Below, piece by piece: positions 1 to 6,042 of a stretch of DNA of 8,487 bases. Numbering within the stretch: the first letter of the stretch is position 1; the number at the start of each line of letters is the position of its first letter. Source of the stretch: DATLNF01 sp046590575 (GTDB taxonomy: Bacteria > Actinomycetota > Actinomycetes > BP-191); contig JBKJUS010000112.1 in NCBI GenBank assembly GCA_046590575.1, forward strand, positions 1 through 8,487, in the 5' to 3' direction. The position numbers were made by a program, and so were the translations under genes. Under the pieces are notes generated by a model. It made no database searches and was not told where the DNA came from. It worked only from the letters and a program-made list of their open reading frames with translations.

Positions 1-1
1 G

Positions 2-307
2 TTCGTGGATGCCTCAGGTGGCTACTACCGCGAAACACATACTTTCGTCGGGACGGTGCGGGGCTGTGGCACCGGGACCTTTAGGTACACCGTTGACGGC
101 GTGCTCCATCCTTTGGATGTGGGCAAGGAGTATTCCGCCGATGAGGACTGGAGCATTGAGAAGGGGTCCGGGGCCGGCGGGTTGGTCGGCATTCGGTCTG
201 GCCGCAACCATCGCACTGGTGGATTTACCAAGGAGGGCACCGCGTTCGCTGTGTTCGACCCAGCCATGAACAGCCTGACCTGCATCCCAACCCACCGCAA
301 GAAGTAG
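2..307 (+). CDS. DUF3224-like small protein, 3' part
   Basis: The reading frame is open from the left edge to a TAG stop at 305-307, about 101 codons, so the true start is probably outside the window; a GTG at 5 is in frame but has no room for a ribosome binding site. The visible protein has short beta-strand-like stretches joined by glycine-rich turns, including 'GCGTGTFRYTVDG' and 'GSGAGGLVGIRSG'. That pattern recalls DUF3224 and related small beta-barrel proteins of actinobacteria, where a Gly-x-Gly turn followed by 'L-x-G-I/L-x-G' is typical near the C-terminus. No catalytic motif, signal peptide or membrane segment is visible in this part. The family call is tentative and rests on this pattern only; function is unknown. 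It lies upstream of the cupin gene on the same strand, with about 75 bp between them. Confidence 0.5.
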   Translation, partial: FVDASGGYYRETHTFVGTVRGCGTGTFRYTVDGVLHPLDVGKEYSADEDWSIEKGSGAGGLVGIRSGRNHRTGGFTKEGTAFAVFDPAMNSLTCIPTHRKK

Positions 308-367
308 GTGCCGCTACCTACCGCAGAAGCGATTGCCAACTCCTGCTGGCTTGTCCCTACCGGATCC

Positions 368-373
368 AAGGAG
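368..373 (+). promoter_or_regulatory. Ribosome binding site that decides the cupin start
   Basis: AAGGAG, a near-complete Shine-Dalgarno sequence, lies 10 nt before GTG 384 but only 1 nt before ATG 375. Normal spacing therefore favours the GTG. Confidence 0.5.
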
Positions 374-383
374 AATGCGAGCT

Positions 384-818
384 GTGGAGCCACTAGGGCC
401 GGTCGTGACCGCTGTTGGTGAAGGCGAACCGGTGCCAATGGGCGGCGCGTCCTTCGTTCTGCGGGCGCACGCGGCTGATACAGGCGGTGCGTACACCCTG
501 CTCGAGTCGAGCCACATGGACGTCGGCGACGGGCCCGGGCTGCACGTGCACAGCCGGGAGGACGAGACGTTCATCGTCCTCGACGGGAGCTACCGGTTCG
601 TCGTTGGTGAGCAGGTACTGATCGGTGAGCCAGGAACGGTGGCCTTCTGTCCGAGGGGCATCTCTCACCGCTTCGAGGTCGCCTCGACGGGGTCCCGGCT
701 CCTGCACCTGTTCACCCCTGGCGGCATGGACGACTACTTCCGGCGCAACTACCAGGCGCTGCAAACGCGGCAGCTTGACGAGCTTGCGGACGAGTTCGGC
801 GTCCGCTTCCTCGACTGA
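384..818 (+). CDS. Single-domain cupin protein
   Basis: A 144-residue protein with both conserved cupin motifs. Motif 1 is H54-x-H56-x4-E61-x6-G68 ('HVHSREDETFIVLDG'), and motif 2 is G84-x5-P90-x-G92-x2-H95 ('GTVAFCPRGISH'). H54, H56, E61 and H95 would bind one metal ion, so this is a metal-competent RmlC-type beta barrel of the Cupin_2 kind. The substrate cannot be read from the sequence; such proteins include dioxygenases, isomerases and binding proteins. No signal peptide is present, so it is probably cytosolic. I chose GTG 384 because AAGGAG at 368-373 is 10 nt upstream. An in-frame ATG at 375 is only 1 nt from that site, and a TTG at 333 has no site. The stop is TGA 816-818. The existence of the gene is secure; the exact start is less so. 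Confidence 0.85.
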   Translation: MEPLGPVVTAVGEGEPVPMGGASFVLRAHAADTGGAYTLLESSHMDVGDGPGLHVHSREDETFIVLDGSYRFVVGEQVLIGEPGTVAFCPRGISHRFEVASTGSRLLHLFTPGGMDDYFRRNYQALQTRQLDELADEFGVRFLD

Positions 819-1169
819 GGGTTGCCTCGGGTAAGCGCCGTCGGCCCAGGCAGTCCGGATATAGAAGATGGCAATCCAGCCTGAGTCCCGCATGCCCGCG
901 CGTACAGCAAACACCTCCGGAGCTGTCCGCCCGGTGTAGGTCTCGTCTGGTAGCGGACGCATGGCACAGAAAGCTGGTTCGGCCCTGCTGTGGCGTTCTG
1001 CGTGTCCGAAGTCCAGCACTGGCAGTAACCGGCCACCATCTGCGGCGGCGCTCATGCCGGGGGGCTGCCGACGCCATCACGTGCCAAGGCATACGGGAAA
1101 GTGACCCTTGCGCCGCGGATCGCCTTGTGTCTCACTGACGGGATCGGTTCCTTCTGCCAGGGCGGCGGC
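819..1169. other. Gap with no convincing gene
   Basis: I see no gene here that I would defend. On the minus strand an open frame starting at ATG 1055 contains a protein-like stretch ('RDSGWIAIFYIRTAWADGAYP', encoded around 840-900). It has no ribosome binding site and runs on without a stop, antisense through the cupin gene, so it may be only a decayed gene fragment. The plus strand has only short frames. No clear terminator follows the cupin gene. Confidence 0.4.
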
Positions 1170-1568
1170 ATGCGAGAACTTCGGCAAGCGTGGTGGGCAC
1201 CGGCCGCAGCCATGCTCGTGTTGGCCCAGACGTGGGTGGGCGCGGCCCATATCTACGGTGAGGGCACCTCGAACCTTCTCGACGCAGAGGGCCGGGTCGT
1301 GGGTGGCGTGCTCGCGTTCGCGGGGGCCGCGGCGCTCGGCGCTGGGCTGCAGCTCCGCCTGCGGTCTCGCGCCGCCGGCGATGGTCTCATCGTCGTCGGT
1401 GCACTGCTCGGCGCGATCTGGTTCTGGACAGTGCTGATGACGCCGCTCGCCCTGATCGTTCTCGTCGGGCTCGCGCTCACCGACTTGCGGACTACAGGGC
1501 GGTCCACTACACGAGCGTGCGGCGTAGCTTCGACGCCGCCTGCCGACGCGTCGGCCTGGTGGGGGTGA
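1170..1568 (+). CDS. Small membrane protein with a replaced C-terminus
   Basis: From ATG 1170 the frame encodes 132 residues. Hydrophobic stretches at about residues 10-28, 43-62, 72-89 and 90-105 suggest four membrane helices, so this is probably an integral inner-membrane protein of unknown function. After 'LVGLALTDLR' (about residue 107, base 1488) the sequence stops looking like a natural protein. The last 25 residues are read out of frame through a tyrosine-recombinase remnant that is in frame from about 1490. The original C-terminus has therefore probably been lost and replaced by chance sequence up to a stop. An upstream start at 1101 in the same frame would add 23 residues with no membrane-protein character, so I prefer 1170, although only a weak G-rich region precedes it. 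Confidence 0.55.
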   Translation: MRELRQAWWAPAAAMLVLAQTWVGAAHIYGEGTSNLLDAEGRVVGGVLAFAGAAALGAGLQLRLRSRAAGDGLIVVGALLGAIWFWTVLMTPLALIVLVGLALTDLRTTGRSTTRACGVASTPPADASAWWG

Positions 1569-1858
1569 CGCCGCACTCGCTGCGGGCCTCGTGTGCCTCG
1601 TGGGTGGCCGAGTCCGACGGTGTGCTGGAGGCGGCGCGGCGGCTCGGACACAGTCGCGCGAGCGTGACCACCCGGCACTACGCTCGGCCGATGGCGGGTG
1701 GCGATGCGGTCGTGGCGGAACGGCTGGACGCAGCCCGTACGGGCGCGAGAGAGACCGTCGGTGACCCTGCGGGGCTCTCCGAGTGGGCACGTAGTGGGCA
1801 CGACGGCCGAATCACACCCTTGGAAGAGGCCGGTGGGGGAGAGGCGCACCCCCGCTGA
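1490..1858 (+). pseudogene. Tyrosine recombinase remnant, C-terminal catalytic end only
   Basis: In the frame ending at TGA 1856-1858, translation from about 1490 gives the end of a phage-type integrase. It has 'VRRSFDAACRRVGL' followed by the H-x-x-R box ('VTPHSLRAS'), the LGH box ('RRLGHSRASVTT') and the putative nucleophile Tyr in 'RHYARPM'. An entire N-terminal arm- and core-binding region, and the catalytic Arg and Lys of the first half of the domain, are missing, so it cannot be an active recombinase. A GTG at 1517 is in frame but would start inside the domain. The fragment points towards the tRNA gene, and its 3' end carries a pair of 11-bp direct repeats. I infer the relic of an older element at this tRNA locus, fused at its left edge to an unrelated membrane-protein gene. 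Confidence 0.75.
1782..1803 (+). repeat. Tandem 11-bp direct repeats left of the tRNA
   Basis: AGTGGGCACGT (1782-1792) is followed directly by AGTGGGCACGA (1793-1803); the copies differ only at the last base. One helical turn of spacing and a position in the tail of an integrase remnant, 75 bp before the tRNA gene, suggest integrase arm-type binding sites. This function is inferred. Confidence 0.6.
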
Positions 1859-1973
1859 CCTGCAACGATGCATTCTCAGGGGCAGTAGCTCAGCTGGTTA
1901 GAGCAGGGGACTCATAATCCCTCGGTCGCAGGTTCGAGCCCTGCCTGCCCCACAAAGCATCGTCGCAGGTCAG
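1855..1973. repeat. Inverted repeat bracketing the tRNA gene
   Basis: CTGACCTGCAACGATGC (1855-1871) and GCATCGTCGCAGGTCAG (1957-1973) are reverse complements except at one position (16 of 17). They lie 7 bp before and 4 bp after the tRNA. In a precursor transcript they could pair and extend the acceptor stem. Alternatively they may be a trace of recombination at this site. Confidence 0.7.
1879..1952 (+). tRNA. tRNA with CAU anticodon (elongator Met or Ile2)
   Basis: A full cloverleaf can be folded. The acceptor stem is GGGGCAG (1879-1885) with CTGCCCC (1945-1951), and the discriminator base is A1952. The D stem is GCTC/GAGC, and the anticodon stem GGGGA/TCCCT encloses the loop CTCATAA with anticodon CAT at 1913-1915. 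The T arm is GCAGG-TTCGAGC-CCTGC. CCA is not encoded. CAU is used by elongator Met tRNA and by the Ile tRNA whose C34 is changed to lysidine by TilS. The run 'GACTCATAATC' with 'GGTCGC' before the T arm recalls bacterial Ile2 tRNAs, but I cannot settle the identity. It is not an initiator tRNA, because the three G-C pairs next to the anticodon loop are not in the right place. The gene is flanked by recombinase genes and is the likely integration target. Confidence 0.95.
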
Positions 1974-2025
1974 AGCCTTGAAACGCAGTTCGACGGGTGG
2001 TCTCGAAGATCATTTGCGAGGCCGA

Positions 2026-2047
2026 TGCTGGCAAATTGCTGGCAAAC
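2026..2047 (+). repeat. Tandem 11-bp direct repeats right of the tRNA
   Basis: TGCTGGCAAAT (2026-2036) is followed directly by TGCTGGCAAAC (2037-2047), differing only at the last base. They start 73 bp after the tRNA end and 115 bp before the integrase start. The layout mirrors the left-hand pair, and the likely role is integrase arm or directionality-factor binding (inferred). Confidence 0.65.
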
Positions 2048-2148
2048 TCTCCCGTCTGGGGCCCAAGACACGCAACACGTCGCGGCCACCCTGCACCTCC
2101 GGTACCACCGCCATGCGGCACCGGTGCCCGCCTTGCGCGGGCGGTGTC

Positions 2149-2154
2149 AGGAGG
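2149..2154 (+). promoter_or_regulatory. Ribosome binding site of the integrase
   Basis: A perfect AGGAGG lies 8 nt before ATG 2163. It fixes the integrase start there and not at the in-frame upstream ATG 2025. Confidence 0.9.
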
Positions 2155-2162
2155 TACTGAAC

Positions 2163-3290
2163 ATGGGTCGTCCCCGCCAGCTCCCGCCCGGCCTGTCGGT
2201 CCGCGGCAACGGCTACGTCTACGACTGGCGCGACCCGACGGGCGCGAAGTTCCGCCGCAAGGCGGGCGACACCATTGCCGAGGCGATCGCCTACAAGACC
2301 CGCATCGACGCCGAGCTCAACGCCGGCGTCTTCGTCCCCGGCAGCCGCGTCACTTTCACCGACTACGCCCGGCAGTGGATCGACACCCACCCACTGAAGG
2401 ACCAGACCCGGCTGCGCTACCGCTCCATCCTCACCGTGCACCTGCTGCCCACGTTCGGCCCGCACCAGCTCGCCAAGATCACCCCGCCGGCCTGCCGCGA
2501 GTGGTTCGCCCAGCAGCGCCGCACCAGCCTCGCCGACAACTCGCTGCGCCAGCACGTCGCCGTGCTGAAAAGCCTGATGAAGTCGGCCCGCGCCGACGGC
2601 CACATCGTCACGCTGCCCACCGACGGCCTGCGGGTGCCCCGGCAGGTCAAGCGGCGCCCGACGGTGCTCACCGTGCACCAGGCGATGCACCTGATCGACG
2701 TCACGCCCGCGCCGTGGCGCTGCGCCGTCGGGATCGCCGTGCTCGGCGGGCTGCGCCTCGGCGAGGTGCTTGCCCTGAGCCGCGACGACGTCGACCTGCC
2801 CGGACGGGTCATCCACGTCCAGGCGACCCTGTCCGAGGTGTACAACCGCACGCCGATGCTGCTCCGCGAGACACCGAAGAGCGCCGCCGGACTGCGCGAG
2901 GTGCCGATCGTCGAGCCACTCGCCGAGCTGATCACCGCGCACCTCGACGCGCAGCCCGCCGAGAACGAGCTGTTGTTCAGCACCGTGTTCGGCGGACCGG
3001 TCAGCAAGAGCAACTTCTACCGTGACGTCTGGTGTCCCACCCGCGTCGCGGTCGGCCTGCCGACACTGCACTTCCACGATCTGCGGCACACCGCGGCGTC
3101 GCTGCTGCTCGCCTACTCCGGCGCCCGCCTGTCCGAGCTCAAGGAGATCCTCGGGCACAGCCAGATCGCGCACACCGTCGACCTCTACGGCCACCTCATC
3201 CCTGGCCGGCTCGACGAGATCCGCGACCACTTCGGCGCCGCGCTCAACGACGTCCTCACCGCCAACAACGTCACCCGGATCGCCGTGTAA
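2163..3290 (+). CDS. int: Site-specific tyrosine recombinase (integrase)
   Basis: A 375-residue phage- or ICE-type integrase that would cut and rejoin DNA between the tRNA-borne attachment site and the element. Residues about 10-60 look like an AP2-type arm-binding domain ('GNGYVYDWRDPTGAKFRRKAG'). Residues about 63-145 form the SAM-like core-binding domain ('TFTDYARQWID'). The rest is the catalytic domain, with R198 ('GGLRLGE'), K239 ('ETPKS'), H305 and R308 ('HDLRH'), H332 ('LGHS') and the nucleophile Y342 ('VDLYGHL'). All six active-site residues are present and the length is normal, so the enzyme should be functional. It is transcribed away from the 3' end of the tRNA gene, the classic place for an integrase at attL. 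No excisionase, replication or transfer gene is seen nearby, so this may be the edge of an element extending beyond the window, or an orphan. Confidence 0.95.
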   Translation: MGRPRQLPPGLSVRGNGYVYDWRDPTGAKFRRKAGDTIAEAIAYKTRIDAELNAGVFVPGSRVTFTDYARQWIDTHPLKDQTRLRYRSILTVHLLPTFGPHQLAKITPPACREWFAQQRRTSLADNSLRQHVAVLKSLMKSARADGHIVTLPTDGLRVPRQVKRRPTVLTVHQAMHLIDVTPAPWRCAVGIAVLGGLRLGEVLALSRDDVDLPGRVIHVQATLSEVYNRTPMLLRETPKSAAGLREVPIVEPLAELITAHLDAQPAENELLFSTVFGGPVSKSNFYRDVWCPTRVAVGLPTLHFHDLRHTAASLLLAYSGARLSELKEILGHSQIAHTVDLYGHLIPGRLDEIRDHFGAALNDVLTANNVTRIAV

Positions 3291-3349
3291 GCGTCATCTG
3301 GGGCCGCGGACAAGCAGGACCGGAGACCCAACACCCCGAACCCATATGC

Positions 3350-3814
3350 GTGCCCACTCGCCCTCGGCTGCCCCGTCGCCCAGCGCCGCGCGGCGAGCTC
3401 GACTCCGTCGAGCCCCCCGCCCGGCGCACCCAGATCCTCCTCGCCTACGCCGCCGTCGACGTCCTCATGATCGTGCTGACGAGAACAGCGGGCAGGTCCT
3501 TGAACAAGGACTACCCCCTCAGCAACCAGCTGACCTGGCTGGTGATCGTGGGTGTGACTCTCGTCTTCGTCTCCCGAGGCAGCTGGCTGGCCCGCAGCAT
3601 CCTCCTCTGTCTGACCGCCGTCCCGCTCGTCCTGCTCGTCGGCGCGCTCGGTAACCAGCCGAGCTGGTACCTACTCAGCCTGACCGTGCTTTCCAGTCTC
3701 CAGCTCGGCCTCCTCCTCCGCGCCTGCCCAGAGATCGCGCTGCCGCCGCGCTCCGTCGCGTTCGCCCTACCGGGGCGCCGCCCCAAGCCACCCACTCTCG
3801 CCGACGAGACCTGA
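3350..3814 (+). CDS. Small four-helix membrane protein, unknown function
   Basis: From GTG 3350 this encodes 154 residues. A basic, proline-rich N-terminus of about 25 residues is followed by hydrophobic segments at roughly 28-45, 60-77, 82-101 and 105-124, and then a basic, proline-rich cytoplasmic-looking tail. I recognise no family. The frame is open further upstream, where it overlaps the integrase out of frame, and that part is only shadow sequence. GTG 3350 has no strong ribosome binding site, and ATG 3467 inside the first helix would cut that helix, so the start is uncertain. It follows the integrase on the same strand after about 60 bp and may be cargo of the element or flanking chromosome. 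Confidence 0.6.
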   Translation: MPTRPRLPRRPAPRGELDSVEPPARRTQILLAYAAVDVLMIVLTRTAGRSLNKDYPLSNQLTWLVIVGVTLVFVSRGSWLARSILLCLTAVPLVLLVGALGNQPSWYLLSLTVLSSLQLGLLLRACPEIALPPRSVAFALPGRRPKPPTLADET

Positions 3815-3906
3815 TCTCGATGACGAGCCCGACGACGATCCCGACTGGTGGAACTGGTCAGCCACTAGGCAGGCAGGCCGGGCCAGACTCCCGACGTCGC
3901 TGAATA

Positions 3907-4440
3907 TCAGACGCTGTCGATGAGGGCGCGCAGTTCTTGCGCTAACACGCCGACATCAACTGGGCGGTTCGTGTTTACCTCGATCACCGGCCAGCCGCCA
4001 GCGACTGGCTCGGCGACGTCGTCGTTCCACAGTTCCTCGCCGGTGCGCACCGTGTCGAAGTGGCCGGCATGTCGTGTGCCGGCGCGTGCGCGGTAGCGGG
4101 CTGAGGCGACTGCCTGGTCGCACCGGCAGAAGACCTCGATGATCGTCCCGGGCAACCGGCCCAGCGTCGGACCCGCGACGGAGCGGTAGAAGTTGCTTTC
4201 GAGCACTGCGCCGCGGGGCGACGCCGCAGCCACTGCCAGCATTACGGTCACTGCTCCACGCCCCAGCTGTCGGGACGCCTCGACATCGGGCACCGGCAGG
4301 ACCGACATCAGCGCGTCCTTGATGGTGTCCTTGGCGACCAGCGGCAGCTCGAGCTCGGCAGCGATCAGCGGGGCGAGCGTCGTCTTCCCGCTACCCGGAG
4401 GACCGGACACCACAACAAACAACGCCTGCGCTTCACCCAT
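3907..4440 (-). CDS. P-loop kinase-like ATPase (AAA_33 type)
   Basis: A 177-residue protein with a textbook Walker A motif at residues 13-21 ('GPPGSGKTT') right after the first beta strand ('LFVVVSG'). 'VAKDTIKDAL' (35-44) resembles the substrate-binding Asp region of small P-loop kinases. 'GAVLESNFYR' (77-86) lies in the second strand region, and an Arg-rich helix 'RYRARAGTRHAGHFD' (115-129) fits the lid. This places it with zeta-toxin/adenylate-kinase-like small-molecule kinases, often annotated only as AAA family ATPase; some relatives phosphorylate antibiotics or nucleotides. The substrate here is unknown and no antitoxin partner is adjacent, so a toxin role is unsupported. Start ATG 4440 has only a weak GA-rich site upstream. 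It is divergent from the M50 protease gene (160 bp between) and convergent with the membrane protein. Confidence 0.85.
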   Translation of the reverse strand: MGEAQALFVVVSGPPGSGKTTLAPLIAAELELPLVAKDTIKDALMSVLPVPDVEASRQLGRGAVTVMLAVAAASPRGAVLESNFYRSVAGPTLGRLPGTIIEVFCRCDQAVASARYRARAGTRHAGHFDTVRTGEELWNDDVAEPVAGGWPVIEVNTNRPVDVGVLAQELRALIDSV

Positions 4441-4601
4441 GCCATCAGTCTCGCTGGACCGACGCCACAGGTTTGCACGGGCAATGACTGGCGCCTGACT
4501 CCCTGGTCAGCGACAGCCTGACCACCACTGCTGTCGGCCTGTACCGCGCGGGGACGGCGCGGGCGGTTGAGACGACGGCCCTGCTTGCCGATGGATGGGG
4601 G

Positions 4602-5102
4602 ATGAGGATGCTTCCGCCGCTGTTCGGACTCTTGATGACCTTCATCACGCTACCCATCGCGATCCTGCTGCACGAGATGGGACACGCCGTGGGCGCTTGG
4701 GCCAGCGGCCTCAAAGTGACCGAGATCGTGGTCGGCGAGAAGGGTCGCGTTTTGGTTCGCGGCAGGATTGCTGGAACCCACTGGGTTGTACGGCGAGGGC
4801 TGTGGTCTGGGGGCCACACTCGCGCAGTCAAGGCGGGAGGTGAGATGTCGCGCCGTGAGCGGTTCGTCATGGCGGTGGGTGGCCCGCTCGCGGGGGCGGC
4901 TGCGGGGCTATGGACGTGGCCCTATTTCACAGACCCGAGCTACGCCGGCCGGGCGCTGGGTGCCTTCGCGCTGGTGAATGTCGTGATAACTGGTGGCAGC
5001 GTTCTCTCACATGACGGGCGGACGATGCTGGCTGCCCTTCGTGGCATCTCTTTGGAGACACATCAACCGCTGGCGGAGGAGCCTACGGGGACTGCAAGGT
5101 GA
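4602..5102 (+). CDS. M50-type (site-2 protease-like) membrane metalloprotease
   Basis: A 166-residue integral membrane protein. The first hydrophobic helix (about 5-24) runs straight into the zinc-binding motif HEMGH (24-28), whose two His bind zinc and whose Glu is catalytic. A later helix contains 'GGPLAGAAAG' (93-102), the conserved Gly-Pro motif of M50 peptidases. The third zinc ligand is likely D138 in 'SHDGR', after the hydrophobic segment 118-135. These features define a compact intramembrane metalloprotease. Large M50 members cut anti-sigma factors or signal peptides, but this one lacks a PDZ domain and its substrate is unknown. The start is ATG 4602 or ATG 4608; a G-rich run (4597-4601) precedes both. 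The stop is TGA 5100-5102. It is the only plus-strand gene between the kinase and the CYTH cluster. Confidence 0.8.
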   Translation: MRMLPPLFGLLMTFITLPIAILLHEMGHAVGAWASGLKVTEIVVGEKGRVLVRGRIAGTHWVVRRGLWSGGHTRAVKAGGEMSRRERFVMAVGGPLAGAAAGLWTWPYFTDPSYAGRALGAFALVNVVITGGSVLSHDGRTMLAALRGISLETHQPLAEEPTGTAR

Positions 5103-5366
5103 GCCGGTTCGTGTTCGCGAACGGCATGGGGGAGCCGTTAGCCGGCCCCGCCCCGGCAGGCACGCGCCGGGTGCGTGCGCTGTAACACAGCACCCGCAAA
5201 CTGCATCCCACTAAAGTCGCACTCGAGGTCGCCGTGGCAGGCACTCCGCGGCTCAACGTCACGCTCGAAGAAGTGGGCGTGCAGACTTATGGTGTCTGAG
5301 GTGCGACGGCACGAAACGAGCACTAATCGAGCCGGCAGCCTTCGTGCCAGCGGCCCCAGTCGGTTA
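5103..5366. other. Gap between convergent genes, no convincing gene
   Basis: About 260 bp between the M50 gene and the 3' end of the CYTH gene. The plus strand has a 32-codon open stretch from 5201 to the TGA at 5297-5299 ('KVALEVAVAGTPRLNVTLEE...') that reads like protein but has no start codon after the stop at 5183. The minus strand has an open frame with a short pentapeptide-repeat-like run ('DFSGMQFAGAVL'). Both are too short to call genes and may be debris. Confidence 0.4.
5160..5178. terminator. Possible terminator hairpin after the M50 gene
   Basis: GCACGC (5160-5165) and GCGTGC (5173-5178) form a 6-bp GC-only stem with a 7-nt loop, about 60 bp after the M50 stop. There is no T-run, so this is a weak call, although such tail-less hairpins are common in actinobacteria. 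Confidence 0.3.
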
Positions 5367-5993
5367 TTAGGGCGAATGTGTATCGCACGGAGCGGTAGGG
5401 GCCAGCGACGCGAGCCTTGTGCCATACCGCGCGACGCCACCCTTCGGACGCACGCACCTACCTACCGCCGAGCAGCTCAGCTGACGCTCATCCATGACTG
5501 CTAAGTGCCCTCCCGAGAAGCGGTTGTCGTGGGTCACCTCATCTCCCACCCAAGGAGGCAGGTGAAGGGAGTCAGCAAGCTCACGCACCTCTACCTCCGC
5601 CAGGCGCAAGCCGTGCAGTCGCCCCTGGAACTCATCAACCACGAAGTCACACGTCGAGGTGGCGACCACTACACGGGTCTTGACAAGGACCGAACCTGGC
5701 AGCGTGGACAACCGCGTGTACTCGTCCTGCGAGAGGTACAGGTTGGTGGTGAGAACCTCCGACGGGTCGCTCTCGTCGGGACGCACCTTCTGGGTCAACT
5801 TGTGGACGGTTTGGTCCCCGTCGGTGACGCGCCGCAGCCGAAGGCGCGTGCCGTCGAGGTACCGGTCCTCGATGAGGCGCTCGGCCTCGCCGACGGGAAC
5901 GACACCCCTGACCAGAAAGCGCCTCTCCCGCTCGGTCCGGGCGTACTTGCCCTGGCCGGGCTCCCGACTCCAGTTCGTAGCGTCGCTCAGCAC
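5367..5993 (-). CDS. CYTH-domain protein (triphosphate tunnel family)
   Basis: The 208-residue frame starts at GTG 5993. Residues about 16-165 form a CYTH domain. 'KYARTERERRFLV' contains the signature E21-x-E23, with Arg in place of the usual Lys in ExExK. It is followed by 'RYLDGTRLRLRR' (basic tunnel strand), 'HKLTQKVR', 'VLVKTRVVV', 'FVVDEFQG' and 'LRLAEVEVRE' (acidic metal-binding strand), then 'DEVTHDNRFS'. Known CYTH enzymes hydrolyse inorganic or thiamine triphosphate, or are class IV adenylate cyclases; which reaction applies here is not visible. The last 40 or so residues, rich in Cys, Arg and Ala, extend past the usual end of the family and look unnatural, so the original stop may have been lost. 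The start has no ribosome binding site. It lies 49 bp after the phosphoribosyltransferase gene on the same strand and probably shares its transcript. Confidence 0.8.
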   Translation of the reverse strand: MLSDATNWSREPGQGKYARTERERRFLVRGVVPVGEAERLIEDRYLDGTRLRLRRVTDGDQTVHKLTQKVRPDESDPSEVLTTNLYLSQDEYTRLSTLPGSVLVKTRVVVATSTCDFVVDEFQGRLHGLRLAEVEVRELADSLHLPPWVGDEVTHDNRFSGGHLAVMDERQLSCSAVGRCVRPKGGVARYGTRLASLAPTAPCDTHSP

Positions 5994-6042
5994 AAGCGGA
6001 CACGGTAGTCGGCGCGCACGCCGCCTATCCGACGACGGCGCG

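Noticed and set aside
822..1055. Minus-strand frame from ATG 1055 as a gene
   Set aside because: No ribosome binding site, no recognised family, and the frame only ends deep inside the cupin gene on the other strand.
1912..2121. Minus-strand frame ending in 'GQAGLEPATEGL'
   Set aside because: This is the antisense translation of the tRNA gene, a well-known annotation artefact.
2010..3230. Long minus-strand open frame (406 codons)
   Set aside because: It is the antisense shadow of the integrase, produced by strong G/C third-position bias; it has no recognisable domain, while the plus frame has all integrase active-site residues.
3840..3871. CTGGTGG...CCACTAG hairpin as a terminator between convergent genes
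   Set aside because: The stem is 7 bp with a G-U pair and a 10-nt loop, with no T-run; too weak to call.
3907..4440. Zeta-type toxin of a toxin-antitoxin pair
   Set aside because: The P-loop kinase fold fits, but no antitoxin gene is adjacent and the zeta-specific substrate motifs cannot be identified.
5113..5122. GTTCGCGAAC palindrome after the M50 gene as a second SOS box
   Set aside because: It lacks the N4 spacer between the GTTCG and CGAAC arms and has the wrong arm order, so it does not fit a LexA operator.
5201..5299. 32-codon plus-strand open stretch as a small gene
   Set aside because: The composition is protein-like, but there is no ATG, GTG or TTG before it after the stop at 5183 and no ribosome binding site; at best a fragment.
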